Assembly: GCA_029834535.1 (NCBI GenBank)
Contig: JAQMWT010000647.1
Span: forward strand, 1-35,162
DNA length: 35,162 bases
Reading direction: 5' to 3'
From: Chrysophaeum taylorii
Lineage: Eukaryota > Sar > Pelagophyceae > Pelagomonadales > Pelagomonadaceae
Shown here: piece by piece, positions 9,675-20,600 of the stretch
Layout: the number at the start of each line of letters is the position of its first letter
Position numbering within the stretch: position 1 is the first letter of the stretch
Program-made: the position numbers and the translations under genes
The notes under the pieces: generated by a model
What the model was told of the DNA's origin: nothing
Seen by the model: the letters and a program-made list of their open reading frames with translations, nothing else
The model's database searches: none

Positions 9675-11661
9675 TTAGGCGATGTGAACGACCTCGGTAT
9701 CTTCGTCTGGTTCTTCCTCATCAACCTCCATCTCCGAAGAGTCTTCGGGGATGGTGCTCTCGGCGTTCTTGAACTCGGTTTCGGCGAGGTCCCTGCACTT
9801 AATCCGGGCCGCCGCAATGAAATTCTTGTTCATGCGCAGTAGGGCAGCATTGTCCGTCTCGTCCGCGCTGAGCAACGTGTTTCCTTCAGTCAGGACAAGA
9901 TTTCCAATGCTCAGGCAGCGCTCACAGTAGCTCTGCGCGCCATGTGTACCAATTGAACCCTTAGAGGCTCTCGCCATGTCCGGAAGGAACCTATACTGCT
10001 CCTTGGTGAGCGGTCGATACAGCTTTCCAACGTCGAGCACAGCCAGATCTATGAAGCCGACTTCATCCTTCTTCTCAAGTTCAGGATGATGCTCTTTCCA
10101 GTTGAGCGATCTCGACAGCCTGATCCATTGAGTGAAGACCTGTTCAAACTCCACATTGAAATCGGGCATCTGGTTCTCAGGCATAGCAAAAGAAGGCACG
10201 TCGCCACTAATGTCGTCCCAAGCGTCGGGTGCGTCGAGTGCCGCCAAGAGACTGCGGGCAGGCGCAGGCTCGGAGGGCGGCGCAGACTCGGAGGAAGTCT
10301 TTGTCTTTTCGTGGTGGAATGCAGTCCGTGCGTAAATCACATATTCTCCCTTGAGCAACTTCCTGGCCTGAGCTCTCTGATTGGAAGACAGGCACCGGTA
10401 GTTGATAGTCCGAAAGTCAAGAAGGAAGGCAATCAGCTCGCGATCGTTGAATTCGTAGTCGAAGCGACGCACGTAGTTTTCATTATTCCCGCAAAACCGA
10501 CGCTCACATTCGAGAATAGCCCGCTCTAGACAGATTCTGCCGGTCTCGCTGAGGTCGTCAACATCGATAGTCTTACGTGGCATGGATTTCGCAGTTATGT
10601 TCGGGAGATGAATGACTTCTAGCGTCCCAGCTCGCAGAGACTCGATCATGTTGTGCTCGATCAATGCGGCGCACGCCCCCAGGTATAAGTGTTCATGTTG
10701 CACGAAAACAACGTTATAGCAAAAATCGCCTCGAATTCAGCCAACGCCACCCATTGCTCATCACTGATTGTCCAGGGGAGTCCAATGTTGGTAGCCGTGT
10801 ACAGTTTGAGCACGTGGTGCATACGCAACAAGGAACGAATAAGTTGGTATCGCGCCCGGAACCTCGTCTTATTGAGGTCGAGCTTGAGCTTGAGCTTCGG
10901 CGATTTCCCCGGCTGTAATGGCAAAAGCGCATGCAGGTCCTTCAAACGTGTGCCGTAAGAAAAGAACTTGGCTCCATCGTGGGCAATGTTCAGCAGCTCC
11001 TGGCCAGCTGGGACTGGATTGATCACCTGCTTGCCTCTGGATCGTGTCAAGTCGCCACATGCCGCTGCCGAGATTTTTGAGATATCCTGCATGTCACACG
11101 CTTCGACCTCAACAAAAAATTCTTCGGCGACGCCAATTGCAGCCCGGTCTCTTGAGCAATGATTGCGGCCGCCAAATCGATATCGATTCCCGCACGCTCC
11201 GCGACAACAGAACGGAGCAGAAAAGCCGTGCCGGAATCGGTTCCGTCGTCAGCTGGAACGAGGCCCACGCACACCATCTCAACGCCACTCCAATCGGGCC
11301 AGATGAAGGATAGGCCAATGGCCTGTCGCTTGAACTTATCCTTGAGTTTCCCGCCGTCATGCAGCACCTAGGCGAATGGATTGCCGAAAGCCGCTTCATA
11401 ACACTCCGTAACGACGTGCTTCAAGATTCGAACAAAGCAACGATATTTAGCGTCCACCCATTCAAACAGCGCCTTTCGAGTCATGAACGGGCACTTGCCT
11501 TTCTCGCCACCGCCGCGGTAATACGCCTCAATTAGGCTGCGATGATCTTCGTCGTCAAAGGTGCGCTTGGAAATCCGCTGCGACGTATACACGCAGTGCC
11601 GAGCCGAGAACGCCATCAGGGTCAGGCCGTCAGCCGAAGTGAATGAACGTGAAGTGAACAT
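9675..11661 (-). pseudogene. hAT transposase, broken by one stop and two frameshifts
   Basis: On the minus strand three frames line up as one protein. The first piece (from about 11661) includes MTRKALFEWV and RILKHVVTECYEAAFGN, then a TAG at 11368-11370, then in the same frame LHDGGKLKDKF and GLSFIWPDWSG, with a catalytic-core-like segment. Near the A-run at 11114-11119 the frame shifts to EACDMQDISK and CGDLTRSRGKQV. Near 10700 it shifts again to a 342-residue end that contains the hAT dimerisation-like signature QSYCERCLSIGNLVLTEGN, LLSADETDNAALLRMNKN, followed by an acidic tail ending near 9675. I see no N-terminal BED zinc finger, so the 5' part may be deleted or diverged. This is the transposase of the enclosing element and is no longer functional. 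Confidence 0.82.
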
Positions 11662-11730
11662 TGGAAATCGGACGAAAATTTTCGGTGAAGTGAAGTGAAG
11701 TGAATTCAGTGAACCTAGTGAAGTGAGCCC

Positions 11731-11748
11731 AGTGAATTCCCAACGCTG
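11731..11748 (-). repeat. hAT right terminal inverted repeat
   Basis: AGTGAATTCCCAACGCTG, the reverse complement of the left end (9395-9412) with one mismatch at position 6. Confidence 0.93.
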
Positions 11749-11756
11749 AGAACATC
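11749..11756. repeat. hAT target-site duplication, right
   Basis: AGAACATC, identical to 9387-9394. Confidence 0.93.
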
Positions 11757-11947
11757 GAGGTTAGATTGGGAACAGCCACCTGTGGTTTCCAGAAGCGCAT
11801 CGCCAGCATCATCCTTGCCTGAATCTTCGGCGACGCGTCAAAGGAGTGCAATGCAGCTTCCAGGTGCGAATGGAGTTTCGTCGTCACACGAGATGCGCAG
11901 GAGGCCTCGCGAGCGATGTGCGTTACCAGAGACGAGGCGTGATCTGA

Positions 11948-12610
11948 CGCGCGGCTCAGGAATTTGGGGTCGCGTTGAGTTACGCCCTCCTCCTCGGGCA
12001 GCCCGAAGCGCCCGCGCCGGCGCCGCCGAAGAACCCCAAGCCGGACAAAAAGGCGGCGGCGCCCGCCCCGGCAAAGGAGGAAAACAGGAAGGTTCGCGCA
12101 CCCGTACCAGCCGCTCCAGAGCCGGCACCCGCGCCCGCTGCGCCCGTCGCGCCCGCCGCGCCCGCCGCGCCCGCTGCCCCGGCGCCTTCACCCGCGCCCG
12201 CTGCTGAAGATGAGGATGACGATGACTGGTTCGGCGACGAGGACGAGGAGGAGGAGAAGCCAAAGCCGGTCAATGAAGCGTTGGAGAAAGCGAAGAAGGC
12301 CGCGATGGAGAAGCTCGCAAAGAAGGAGGCCAAGCAGCGATCGTTGTGCGCGCTCGAAATTAAACCCTGGAGTGAGGAACAGGACCTCATGGCGCTTTTC
12401 AACAAGGTAAAGGCCACCGTTGTCAGAGACGGCCTCGTCTGGTCGCAGAACTGCGAACTCAAGCCCGTCGCGTTCGGCCTCAAAAAGATCGCACTCTCGG
12501 CCGTCATCAACCAGACGATTTCCATGGACGAAATCATCGAACAGATTACTGAGGACATCTTCCCCGATGAGGTCCAGTCGATGGAGCTCCTCTCGATGAG
12601 TTTGCTCTAG
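11948..12610 (+). CDS. Translation elongation factor eEF1B beta/delta subunit, 3' exon (5' end not found)
   Basis: The guanine-nucleotide exchange factor that reloads eEF1A with GTP during translation elongation, in the cytosol. The frame is open from 11948 after a TGA at 11945. It has an Ala/Pro/Lys-rich stretch, then the family's acidic hallmark DDDDWFGDEDEEEE, a charged helix (EKAKKAAMEKLAKKEA), and the exchange domain: LCALEIKPWSEEQDL, LFNKVKATVVRDGLVW, LKPVAFGLKKIALSAVI, ITEDIFPDEVQSMELLSMSLL. The C-terminus at TAG 12608 is at the usual place. There is no in-frame ATG before the acidic region, so the N-terminal part must lie in an upstream exon; CGGCTCAG at 11952-11959 is a possible 3' splice site. 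The hAT transposon ends only about 200 bp upstream, so it may sit in an intron or have removed the 5' end. Confidence 0.9.
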   Translation, partial: RAAQEFGVALSYALLLGQPEAPAPAPPKNPKPDKKAAAPAPAKEENRKVRAPVPAAPEPAPAPAAPVAPAAPAAPAAPAPSPAPAAEDEDDDDWFGDEDEEEEKPKPVNEALEKAKKAAMEKLAKKEAKQRSLCALEIKPWSEEQDLMALFNKVKATVVRDGLVWSQNCELKPVAFGLKKIALSAVINQTISMDEIIEQITEDIFPDEVQSMELLSMSLL

Positions 12611-13123
12611 TCTACGTGGCGGGGTGCTGGCGACGAGATGTTCTCCGTGTGCTCTCGAGCCATCGGCCAGTGCGAGTCATTGTCTCTGCCCTGACCATCT
12701 TACTTCGCTTTGATTCTTCGTCTTGCATTCATCCTCGCAAATCTCCATCCTTTTTCTCAACGCGACGACACGACGAATCACAATATCCCCTCATTATGAT
12801 AGGCGGATCCGAGTTGCCCAGTTAACGGATTATGCCGCTCCGCCTACAATGTGAAACGGCAAGCAATTTGCCGGGGGTGGGTTGGACATTCGCCGGGCGC
12901 GGTGTGTTCTTATCTATAGATATTTTTCTGCCCGATCATAACTCGCCGCACCACCGGTGAAACGGCGCGCGAAAGCTTCGGCACCTCGGGCGATTTGAGC
13001 CCCCCCCGCGCGACAGGAAATGCGCTGTCGGACGAAGGCGAGCACCGCATCCCCCACGAGCATCAAGCCATCTGTCGTTATAGCCGCCACAGGTCTATCT
13101 ATGTGCTACTCGACATGCTGGTC
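12611..13123. other. eEF1B downstream region, no gene recognised
   Basis: 3' flank of the eEF1B gene. Two T/A-rich patches (12741-12800 and 12910-12930) may belong to the 3' end. No RNA gene or conserved protein was seen. Confidence 0.5.
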
Positions 13124-13191
13124 CTTGTGTGCCGCATCGTGTACGTCCTGCTCACGTCTTGTGTGCCGCATCGTGTACGTCCTGCTCACGT
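13124..13191 (+). repeat. 34-bp tandem duplication, two exact copies
   Basis: CTTGTGTGCCGCATCGTGTA plus 14 further bases is repeated immediately (13124-13157 and 13158-13191) with no visible difference, so the duplication is recent. Confidence 0.9.
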
Positions 13192-13300
13192 GTACTGTAA
13201 CAAAACCCGGGGCTATGGGTCTTGAACGGACGCGATAATTTGCCCCCAAGTTCGGCGCGACGGTTCGAGTACATAATACATAACTAACTTACTATCTAAA

Positions 13301-13560
13301 TTCAGACCTCTCCCGAGCATGGGAGCCAGGCCGGACCAACAGGAGCCAGGCCGGAATCACGGGTCTGTAGGCGAGGGGCGCCGAAAGGTGGGTAGGCGGA
13401 GAGTAACCATCAGGCTTGTTGTCGCCATGCGACGAGGGGACTGCGATGTGACTGACAACCAACTCGTCGATAACCTTCCGTCTGCGCCCCCCGGCCATTC
13501 CCGTCCCACTGCGAACGTTCCGGCTGCCAACCGGCCCGCCCGAGAGGCGAACAGGTGCCA
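13301..13560 (+). repeat. 260-bp direct repeat, copy 1
   Basis: Starts TTCAGACCTCTCCCGAGCAT and ends GGCGAACAGGTGCCA. It is about 90% like 14023-14280, and both are preceded by a TAACTAACT tract. No convincing protein. The TAACTAAC plus TTCAGACCT start also occurs at 27838-27872, next to the right Helitron array. Confidence 0.85.
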
Positions 13561-13680
13561 CATGAGACCATGGAGGCACTAAAGTGCTTCCACTCATTCC
13601 CAAAAAGCCACAATCCATTCCCAAAAAAATGACGCTCGGGTTTACCCCTGTTCGTCAAAGGACATTATTATTATTATGCA
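13561..13680. other. Gap between repeats
   Basis: Contains two short direct repeats of CATTCCCAAAAA and an ATTATTATTAT run. No gene. Confidence 0.4.
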
Positions 13681-13722
13681 CCACGCACACACCCCCCTCT
13701 TAGCAGTCGACCTTTAAAGACA
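13681..13722 (-). repeat. Terminal fragment of dispersed GTCGAC repeat, inverted
   Basis: CACACACCCCCCTCTTAGCA followed by GTCGACCTTTAAAGACA. It faces the opposite way to copy B at 13791, giving an inverted pair around a 68-bp centre. Confidence 0.7.
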
Positions 13723-13790
13723 TTAGGGGGGGCATAGTTCAGAATCGCACTCTTTAACCACGGGCCCCTTGCTTTAACCTAGGGGGTTTT

Positions 13791-13993
13791 GAAGGTCGAC
13801 TGTTTAAAGTGGGGGTGTGCATGTGTGGGGGCTTGAAGGTTTTTGGTGCGTTGTGTGGGGACATGACGGATGTGCCTAAAGGGCGTGGATGGGTATGCGG
13901 GGCTCGTTCGGGGTCATCGCCGACTCGCGGGGCGGGCGAGGTGAGGGCGGGCCTCGCCCGTAGGTTGTACGCATGCTGGCACCGGAAGTATGT
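13791..13993 (+). repeat. Dispersed GTCGAC repeat, copy B
   Basis: Starts GAAGGTCGACTGTTTAAAGT, contains GGGGTCATCGCCGACTCGCG, and ends GTTGTACGCATGCTGGCACC plus GGAAGTATG. It is related to 8523-8716 and to 27305-27765 (reverse). Confidence 0.65.
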
Positions 13994-14022
13994 AAGGGGT
14001 AATCAACAACTAACTAACTAAC

Positions 14023-14280
14023 TTCAGACCTCTCCCGAGCATGGGAGCCAGGCCGGGCCGACAGGAGCCAGTCCGGAATCACGGGCCTGTAGACGAGGAG
14101 CGCCGAAAGGTCGGTCGGCGGAGAGTGACCATCAAGCTTGTCGTCATGCGACGAGGAGACCGCGATGTGACTGACAACCAACTCGTCGATAACCTTCCGT
14201 CTTCGGCCCCCGGCCATACCCCGTCCCACTGCGAACGTTCCGGCTGCCAACCGGCCCGCCCGGGAGGCGAATAGGTGCCA
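14023..14280 (+). repeat. 260-bp direct repeat, copy 2
   Basis: Second copy of 13301-13560, ending GGCGAATAGGTGCCA and again preceded by TAACTAACTAAC. The dispersed repeat and its inverted end lie between the two copies, as if the block was duplicated around an insertion. Confidence 0.85.
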
Positions 14281-14657
14281 ACCTACGCCGGGAGGGCGGA
14301 TGCCCTCGCAAGGCTCAGGATTCATGAGGCACCGTCCTCCATCGCAACCGCAGTCAATATCGTTATAGATCTCCCTTTTCGTAAACCCGTCCAAGCGACA
14401 CTGATAACCAAAAAAAATAAATAAAAATAAAAAAAAAATAATAATAAAATAAGGAAAAGAAGGGCAACTCTTGACGCGATCGCCGACGCTGGACGGACGA
14501 GGCCAGAGTAAAGGGCGCGGGCGATCGAAAACTCGCCATCCATGCTGAGAACCAGGTCACGAGCGCACCCGTCGCAAGTCTTCAACCGTTTGTCGTGCTT
14601 GCCGTCACACTCGTACAGTCAATAGGCACTAGAACACCGATTCTCAATTTGGAGCGG
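14281..14657. promoter_or_regulatory. Upstream region of the giant RAP gene with A-rich tract
   Basis: 14409-14457 is almost pure A with scattered T (A/AATAA-type), in sharp contrast to the GC-rich surroundings. It lies about 200 bp before the first ATG of the following gene and is a likely nucleosome-poor promoter stretch. No precise motif such as a TATA box can be assigned. Confidence 0.35.
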
Positions 14658-17600
14658 ATGGGACGCACTGACGAAAGCAGAAATCCACCTCCGGGGTATC
14701 GATGCAAGCTGTGCGGCTTTGATGACCACTTCATTCGTAATTGTGCCCGCGCCAAGCAGCCTCGACTAGCTCGAAAGTCAGAGCACTCGGGACGCACAGT
14801 CAGTGGTGAAAAAACAGCACCGGGGTGTCGATGCGACCTGTGTAGCAGCGAGAACCACTACATTCGAAACTGTGTCCTCGCTAAGCGGCCGACTCGACGG
14901 GTGGACGGTGAGACTCGTTCGTCAAGGGGTGGAACTGATGAGGACCGGCGGCGCAGAAGTGACAGGGAGGACCGCCGGTGCAGAAGTGACAGGTGGCAGG
15001 TGGCCGATCCAGGGTGTTCGCGGTCAGATGAGGACACAAGAAACTCGCGGTGTGAACAGGATGTGCGGAGCTCCCAATATGAACAAGATTTGGCGCAGAT
15101 GGTGGGACGCGCCGATAGAGACGAAGAAAAGTCAGACGAAAGGCCGTTTCAATGCAAGCTGTGCGGCAGCGACGACCACTTCATCTGGAACTGTGCCCTC
15201 GCGAGACCGCCTACTAAACTGGTACGGAAGCGCGCAACCGAGCGCAAAGCCGTGCACGATACTGCTGAGCGCAAGGCAGCGCATGATGCAATATTCGACG
15301 ATCGGCTGGCAGGCTTCGAGTGCGAGCTGTATGCGTTGCGTGGTGAGCTTGAGAAAGTAAGTGAGGCGCTAGTGATGGAGCGCACCGAGGCAGAGAAGAA
15401 GAATGCTGAGCTCGCGAAAAAGCACAAAGCAGCGCTCGAGAAGGAACGCACCGAGTCAGAGAAGAAGAATGCTGAGCTCGCAAAAAAACACAAAGTGGCT
15501 CTCGAGAAGGAACACGCGGATGCAGAGAAAATATGTGCAGAGCTTGCCAGACTACACGGAGCGGCACTGGAGAAAGAGCACGTTGATGCGGAGAAAGTGA
15601 GTGCAGAGCTCAGGAGACAGCACAAGGCGGCGCTCGAAAAGGAACGCTCCGCGGCAGAGAAACAGAATGCGGAGCTCGTGGAAAAGCACGAGGCGGCGCT
15701 CAAGGAGGAGCGCGTTGAGGCAGAGAAAAAGAGAGCGGAGCTCGCAACTCGGTACGAGGTAACACTCGAGAAGGAGCGCGTCACGGCAATGCAACAGAGT
15801 GCGGAGCTCGCGAAAAAGCACGAGGCGGCGCTCAAGAAGGAGCGCGTTGATGCGGAGAAAGTGAGTGCAGAGCTCAGGAGACAGCACAAGGCGGCGCTCG
15901 AAAAGGAACGCGCCGCGGCAGAGAAACAGAATGCGGAGCTCGCGGAAAAGCACGAGGCGGCGCTCAAGGAGGAGCGCGTTGAGGCAGAGAAAAAGAGAGC
16001 GGAGCTCGCAACTCGGTACGAGGTAACACTCGAGAAGGAGCGCGTCGTGGCAATGCAACAGAGTGCGGAGCTCGCGAAAAAGCACGAGGCGGCGCTCGAG
16101 AAGGAGCGCGTTGATGCGGAAAAAGTGAATGCAGAGCTCACGAGACAGCAGAAGGCGGCGCTCGAAAAGGAACGCGCCGCGGCAGAGAAACAGAACGCGG
16201 AGCTTGCTGAAATGCACGAGGCGGTGCTCAAGGAGGAGCGCGTTGAGGCAGAGAAAAAGAGAGTGGAGCTCGCAATTCGGTACGAGGCAACACTCGAGAA
16301 GGAGCGCGTTGAGGCACAGAAATGGAGAACGGAGCTCGCAATTCGGTACGAGGCGACACTCGAGAATGTGCGCATCGAGGCGGAGGTAAAGAGTATGGAG
16401 CTTGCAAAAGAGCACGAGGCGACCCTCGAGAAGGAGCGCCTGGAGGCAGAAAAGAATCGGGCGAAGGTCGCAAAGGAGCACGAGACGGCGCTCGAGAAGG
16501 AGCGCTCGGAGGCAGAGGAAAAGCGCGCGAAGCTCGCGAAGGAGCTCGAGGCCGCGCTCGAGAAGGAGCGCCTCGAGTCGGAGAAGGAGGCAGATATCGC
16601 GAAACAGGTCGAGGCAGCGCTCAAAAAGGAGCGCGCCGAGGCGGAGAATGCGAGTGTCACGCACTTGGCGACGGTCGAGGAGCAGCGGTCGCGATTGGAG
16701 GCGGGGATTGCGAGCGCAGGGGAAGAGGTGGACTCGGTGCAGGCAGATGCTACTCTGATGCGGCAGGAGCAGGCTCACGAGATGAGATCTATAGAGGACA
16801 AGATTCCGGCGCCGCGGCTTGCGCTCGAGCTTGCAGCGCAGGCAGACAAGGAGCAGCTGGTTGCTAATGGTAGGGCGGTTACGAGCGCGAAAAAGCCAGT
16901 TGATGACGACATTGAATTTTTGGCATCGTCGCTCGCGGCAAAGCAAGAGGAGCAGATAAGGCACCCAGGCAGCGGAGAAAAGCCACTCCCAGGGTATGAA
17001 TGCAAGCTGTGTGGTGACGAGGAGCACTACATTCGCAGCTGTGCTCTCGCTAAGTCCCCGACTCAACGTGTCAATGGTGAGATTCGTTCGTCGTGGGCTG
17101 ATGCTGAAGAGGATTGGCGGTGCAGTGACAACCGCGGGCAGGAGGCCATTCTCAGGTGCTCGCGATCGAAACATTCCGTGCGGAGCCCCATTTCGGAACA
17201 GCATGTGCGGAGTCCGCGTCGCGAGAAAGTGTTGGCGCGAAAGAAACTCGCAGACGGAGATGAAAAGCCACCATCGTGGTATCGATGCAAGCGGTGTGGC
17301 AACAACGACCACTACACTCGCGACTGTGCCACCAAGCGGACTCGACGGGTTCGGAAGCGCAAGTCCGACTACGGGGTGGAGCGTGAAGCGACGTTCGATG
17401 AGCAACGCGCGGCCTTCGAACGCGAGCTGGCAGCGGTGCGCGTGGAGCTTGAGAAGTTGAGTGACGCGCTCCAAAATCTCGAGCACACCGAGGTGGAAAA
17501 AAAAAGTGCTGAGGTCGAAAAACAACAAGCGACAGCGCTTGAGAATGGCCGCGTCGAGGCGGAGATTGCGAGCGTTGCAAACACGGCAGCGGTCGATGAG

Positions 17601-20600
17601 CAAAGATCGCAGGTGGAGCAGGATGTCTCGAGCGCGCGGGGAGAAGCAGACGCGGCGCGGGTTGACGTGGCGAGAGTGCAGCGGGAGCAGGCGGATTCGT
17701 CAAGGCGCTCTGATGAGAAAATCGCGGATTTACAGATCGAGCTGGAACACGCGACGCCTAAGATCGAGGGGCGGCTGAGTGCCAAGGGGAAGCAGGTCGC
17801 AAGCCTACAAGAGCCGGTCGTGAACGAAACAGAATTGGAGGCGGTGCCGCTCGCTGAAAGATGCGATGAGCATTTTTTACGCACAGAGAGAGGAGAGAAG
17901 CCACCAATAGGGTATCGATGCAAGGTATGGGGCAACGAGGACCACTACATTCGCAGTTGCGTCCCCGCCAAGCCACCGACTCGACGTGCGGATGTTGAGA
18001 CTTTTTCGTCGCGGGCTGACATTGATGAGGACAGGCAGCGCATCAGCAACGGGGGTCAAGAGGACATTATCGGGTGTTTGCGATTGGAACAAGACGCGCA
18101 GAGCTCGCTTTCTTCTGAACAGGACGTGTGGAACTCGCGTCGTGAACAAGAAATGGCGCAAGTAAAAGGCACAGATGGAAACGAAGAGCCAACATCGGGG
18201 TATCGATGCACGTTGAGTGGTCGTGAGGACCACTACATTCGCGCCTGTCCCCTTGCGAAGCCACCGACTCAGCCGGTTTGGGAGTGGGCGGCTAAGCACA
18301 AGGCGGCTTGCGATGAGCAGCGCGCAGCTTTCGAGCGCGAGCTGGCGGTGGTGCACGGCGAGCGTGAGGAGGCAGTTGGGGCGCTCGAGACGGAGCATAC
18401 TGAGTCAGAGATCAAGTGTGCAGAGCTTGCAAAGCAGCAGGATGCTGTGCTCGAGGAAAATCGCGCCGACGCGAAGCAGGCCAGCGCGACCCATACGGCG
18501 GCGCTCGAAGAGCAGCGGTTGCGGATGGATGGGGAGGTCGCGAGTGCGTGGGAAGAGGCTGTTTCGGCGCCTGCGGACTCCGCGCAAACGCAGACAGTGC
18601 TAGCAGACGTGGTGCGTAACGCGGAGGAGCAGATCGCCGCACTGCGGCTGGAGCTGGAGCTTGAGACACAAACAGGCAAGGCTCGGCTAGGCGCCAAGGA
18701 GAATGAGGTCCCGAGCCTGCAAAACAAGGACAAACAGGATTTGGCGGCGGAAGCGCTCGAGGAGCAGCGGCTACGGTTGGAGGGAAAGGTCGCGAATGCA
18801 TTTCAAGAGGCTGCTTCGGCGCGGGCGGGCGCCGTGCAAATGCGTAAAGAACTAGTGGATGTTGTGCGAAACGTGGAGGAGCAGATCACCAAACTGTGGC
18901 TGGAGCTGGAGCTTGGGACAAAGACAGGCGAGATGCGGCAAGGCGCCAAGCAGGATGAGATCACAAGCCTGCAAAGCGAGGACGAACGGGATTTGGCGGC
19001 AGCGCTCGAGGAGCAGCGGTTGCGGTTGGGGGGGGAGGTCGCGAATGCGCGGGAAGAGGCTGCTTCGGAGCGGGCGTACGCCGCACAAACGCGAAAAGAG
19101 CTGGCGGACGTCGTGGGAAACGCAAAGGAGCAGATCGCGGCACTGCGGCTGGAGCTGGAGCTTGCGACACAGACAGGCGAGGCGCAGCAAGGCGCCGAGG
19201 AGAATGAGATCACGAGCCTGAAAAGCGAGGACGCACGGAATTTGGCGGTGGCGGCACTCTCTACGCGCGAGGAGCAGACAGGACGCTCAGGCAGAGGTGA
19301 AAAGCCACCACCGGGGTATCGATGCAAGTTATGTGGCAGCGAGGACCACTACATTCGCAGTTGTGCCCTCGCCAAGGCGCCGACTCGACGAGTAAACGGT
19401 GAGATTCGCTCATCGCGGGCTGACGCTGATGATGACTGGCGGCGCCGCGGAAACTTGCGGCAGGAGGCGAGTCCTGGGTATTCGCAGACAGAGAAAGACC
19501 TGCAGAGCTCACCTTGTAAACAGCACGTGCGAGATTTGCAGTCTAGGCGAGACGTGCAGGCGGCGTGGCGTGGACATGACATGCGAGGTTCACGCTGTGA
19601 GCAGGACGCCAAGAGTTCACTATTAGAGCAGGACTCGCAAAGCTCGCGATGCGAACAAGATGATCGAAGCTCGCGAGATGAACAGGGCGTGCGGAGCGAG
19701 TTTCCCGAGCATGATATTCAGTGCGCGCCAGATAACGAAGAGTTGGCACCGATGGGACGTAACGACAGAAGCGAAAAGCCGCCACCGGGATATCGATGCA
19801 AGCTCCGTGGCAGCGAGGACCACAACATTCGCAGCTGTGCCCTCGCCAAGCCGCCGACCCAAGCGCTAGACGGTGAGACTCATCTGTCGCAGGATGACAC
19901 TGATGAGAGCTGGCGGCGCAACGGCAACTGTGACGCGGAGGCCATTCCCGGGTTCATTCCCGGGTTTTCGCATTTGGAGCTACAACTGCGGAGTTCGCGT
20001 TGTGAACAGGAGGTGCGGAGATCACGTTGCGAACAAGAGTCGCGGAGCTCGCCTGGGCCCTATGGAAAGGACGTTCGAAGTTCGCAACTTGAGCAGGACG
20101 CACGGAGCTTGCGACACGAACAGGATGTTCGGAACATGCCATGCGAACAGGATGTGAGGAACTCGGGGTCTGGGCAGAATGTGCAGAGGATGCATTATGA
20201 ACGTGGTGGGGTATGGAATTCGCGGTCTGTACTGGAGGTCCGAGGCGCTCAACATCGGCAAGACTTGCGGAGCGGGCGGCCATCAGTCCGTGACAATATC
20301 GAGGGCTGGAAAGTGTCGTGCAGCTCGAGTATGTTGTGTGACGAGAAACAGTGTTCTGACATTATTGGTGCCGATGAACGGGAGGCCATGGAGTTAGCAT
20401 TAATGGCGCGGTCTTCGGCGAATCTCCCTCGGAAAGATCGGGAAGCCGTGCACGCTTCGCTCGTTCAACGTGCATCGCCCCAACTGAGCGAGCTGCCATT
20501 GAGGTGCGTGGCCTCGATGGTATTCAACATGTCTAAAGGCGGGTGTCGCGACCTGACGTTCTTCGAGTCTGTGGTACGCGAAGTTACACGAAGACCACAG

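Larger units (their letters stand above)
9395..11748 (-). mobile_element. hAT-superfamily DNA transposon, complete ends
   Basis: A 2,354-bp element. The left terminus CAGCGCTGGGAATTCACT (9395-9412) and the reverse complement of 11731-11748 (CAGCGTTGGGAATTCACT) agree at 17 of 18 bases and fit the CAGNG start typical of hAT ends. It is flanked by the perfect 8-bp duplication AGAACATC. Subterminal regions at both ends are packed with AGTGAA/GTGAAG motifs, probably transposase-binding sites. The interior holds a minus-strand transposase broken by one stop and two frameshifts, so this copy cannot move by itself, but intact ends mean it could be mobilised by a related transposase. The perfect target duplication suggests a fairly recent insertion. 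Confidence 0.93.

Noticed and set aside
13200..13290. tRNA-like GGTTCGAGT near 13262
   Set aside because: No cloverleaf can be folded around it: no matching acceptor stem or anticodon arm was found.
15149..17603. Long minus-strand frames of 503 and 683 residues opposite the giant gene
   Set aside because: They are Ser/Leu/Arg-rich mirrors of the coiled-coil repeats, with repetitive composition and no domains. The plus-strand frame has zinc knuckles and a RAP domain and is the real one.
14703..19838. Retrotransposon gag origin for the zinc-knuckle protein
   Set aside because: CCHC knuckles occur in gag, but there is no protease, reverse transcriptase or integrase nearby, no long terminal repeats, and the C-terminus is a RAP domain.
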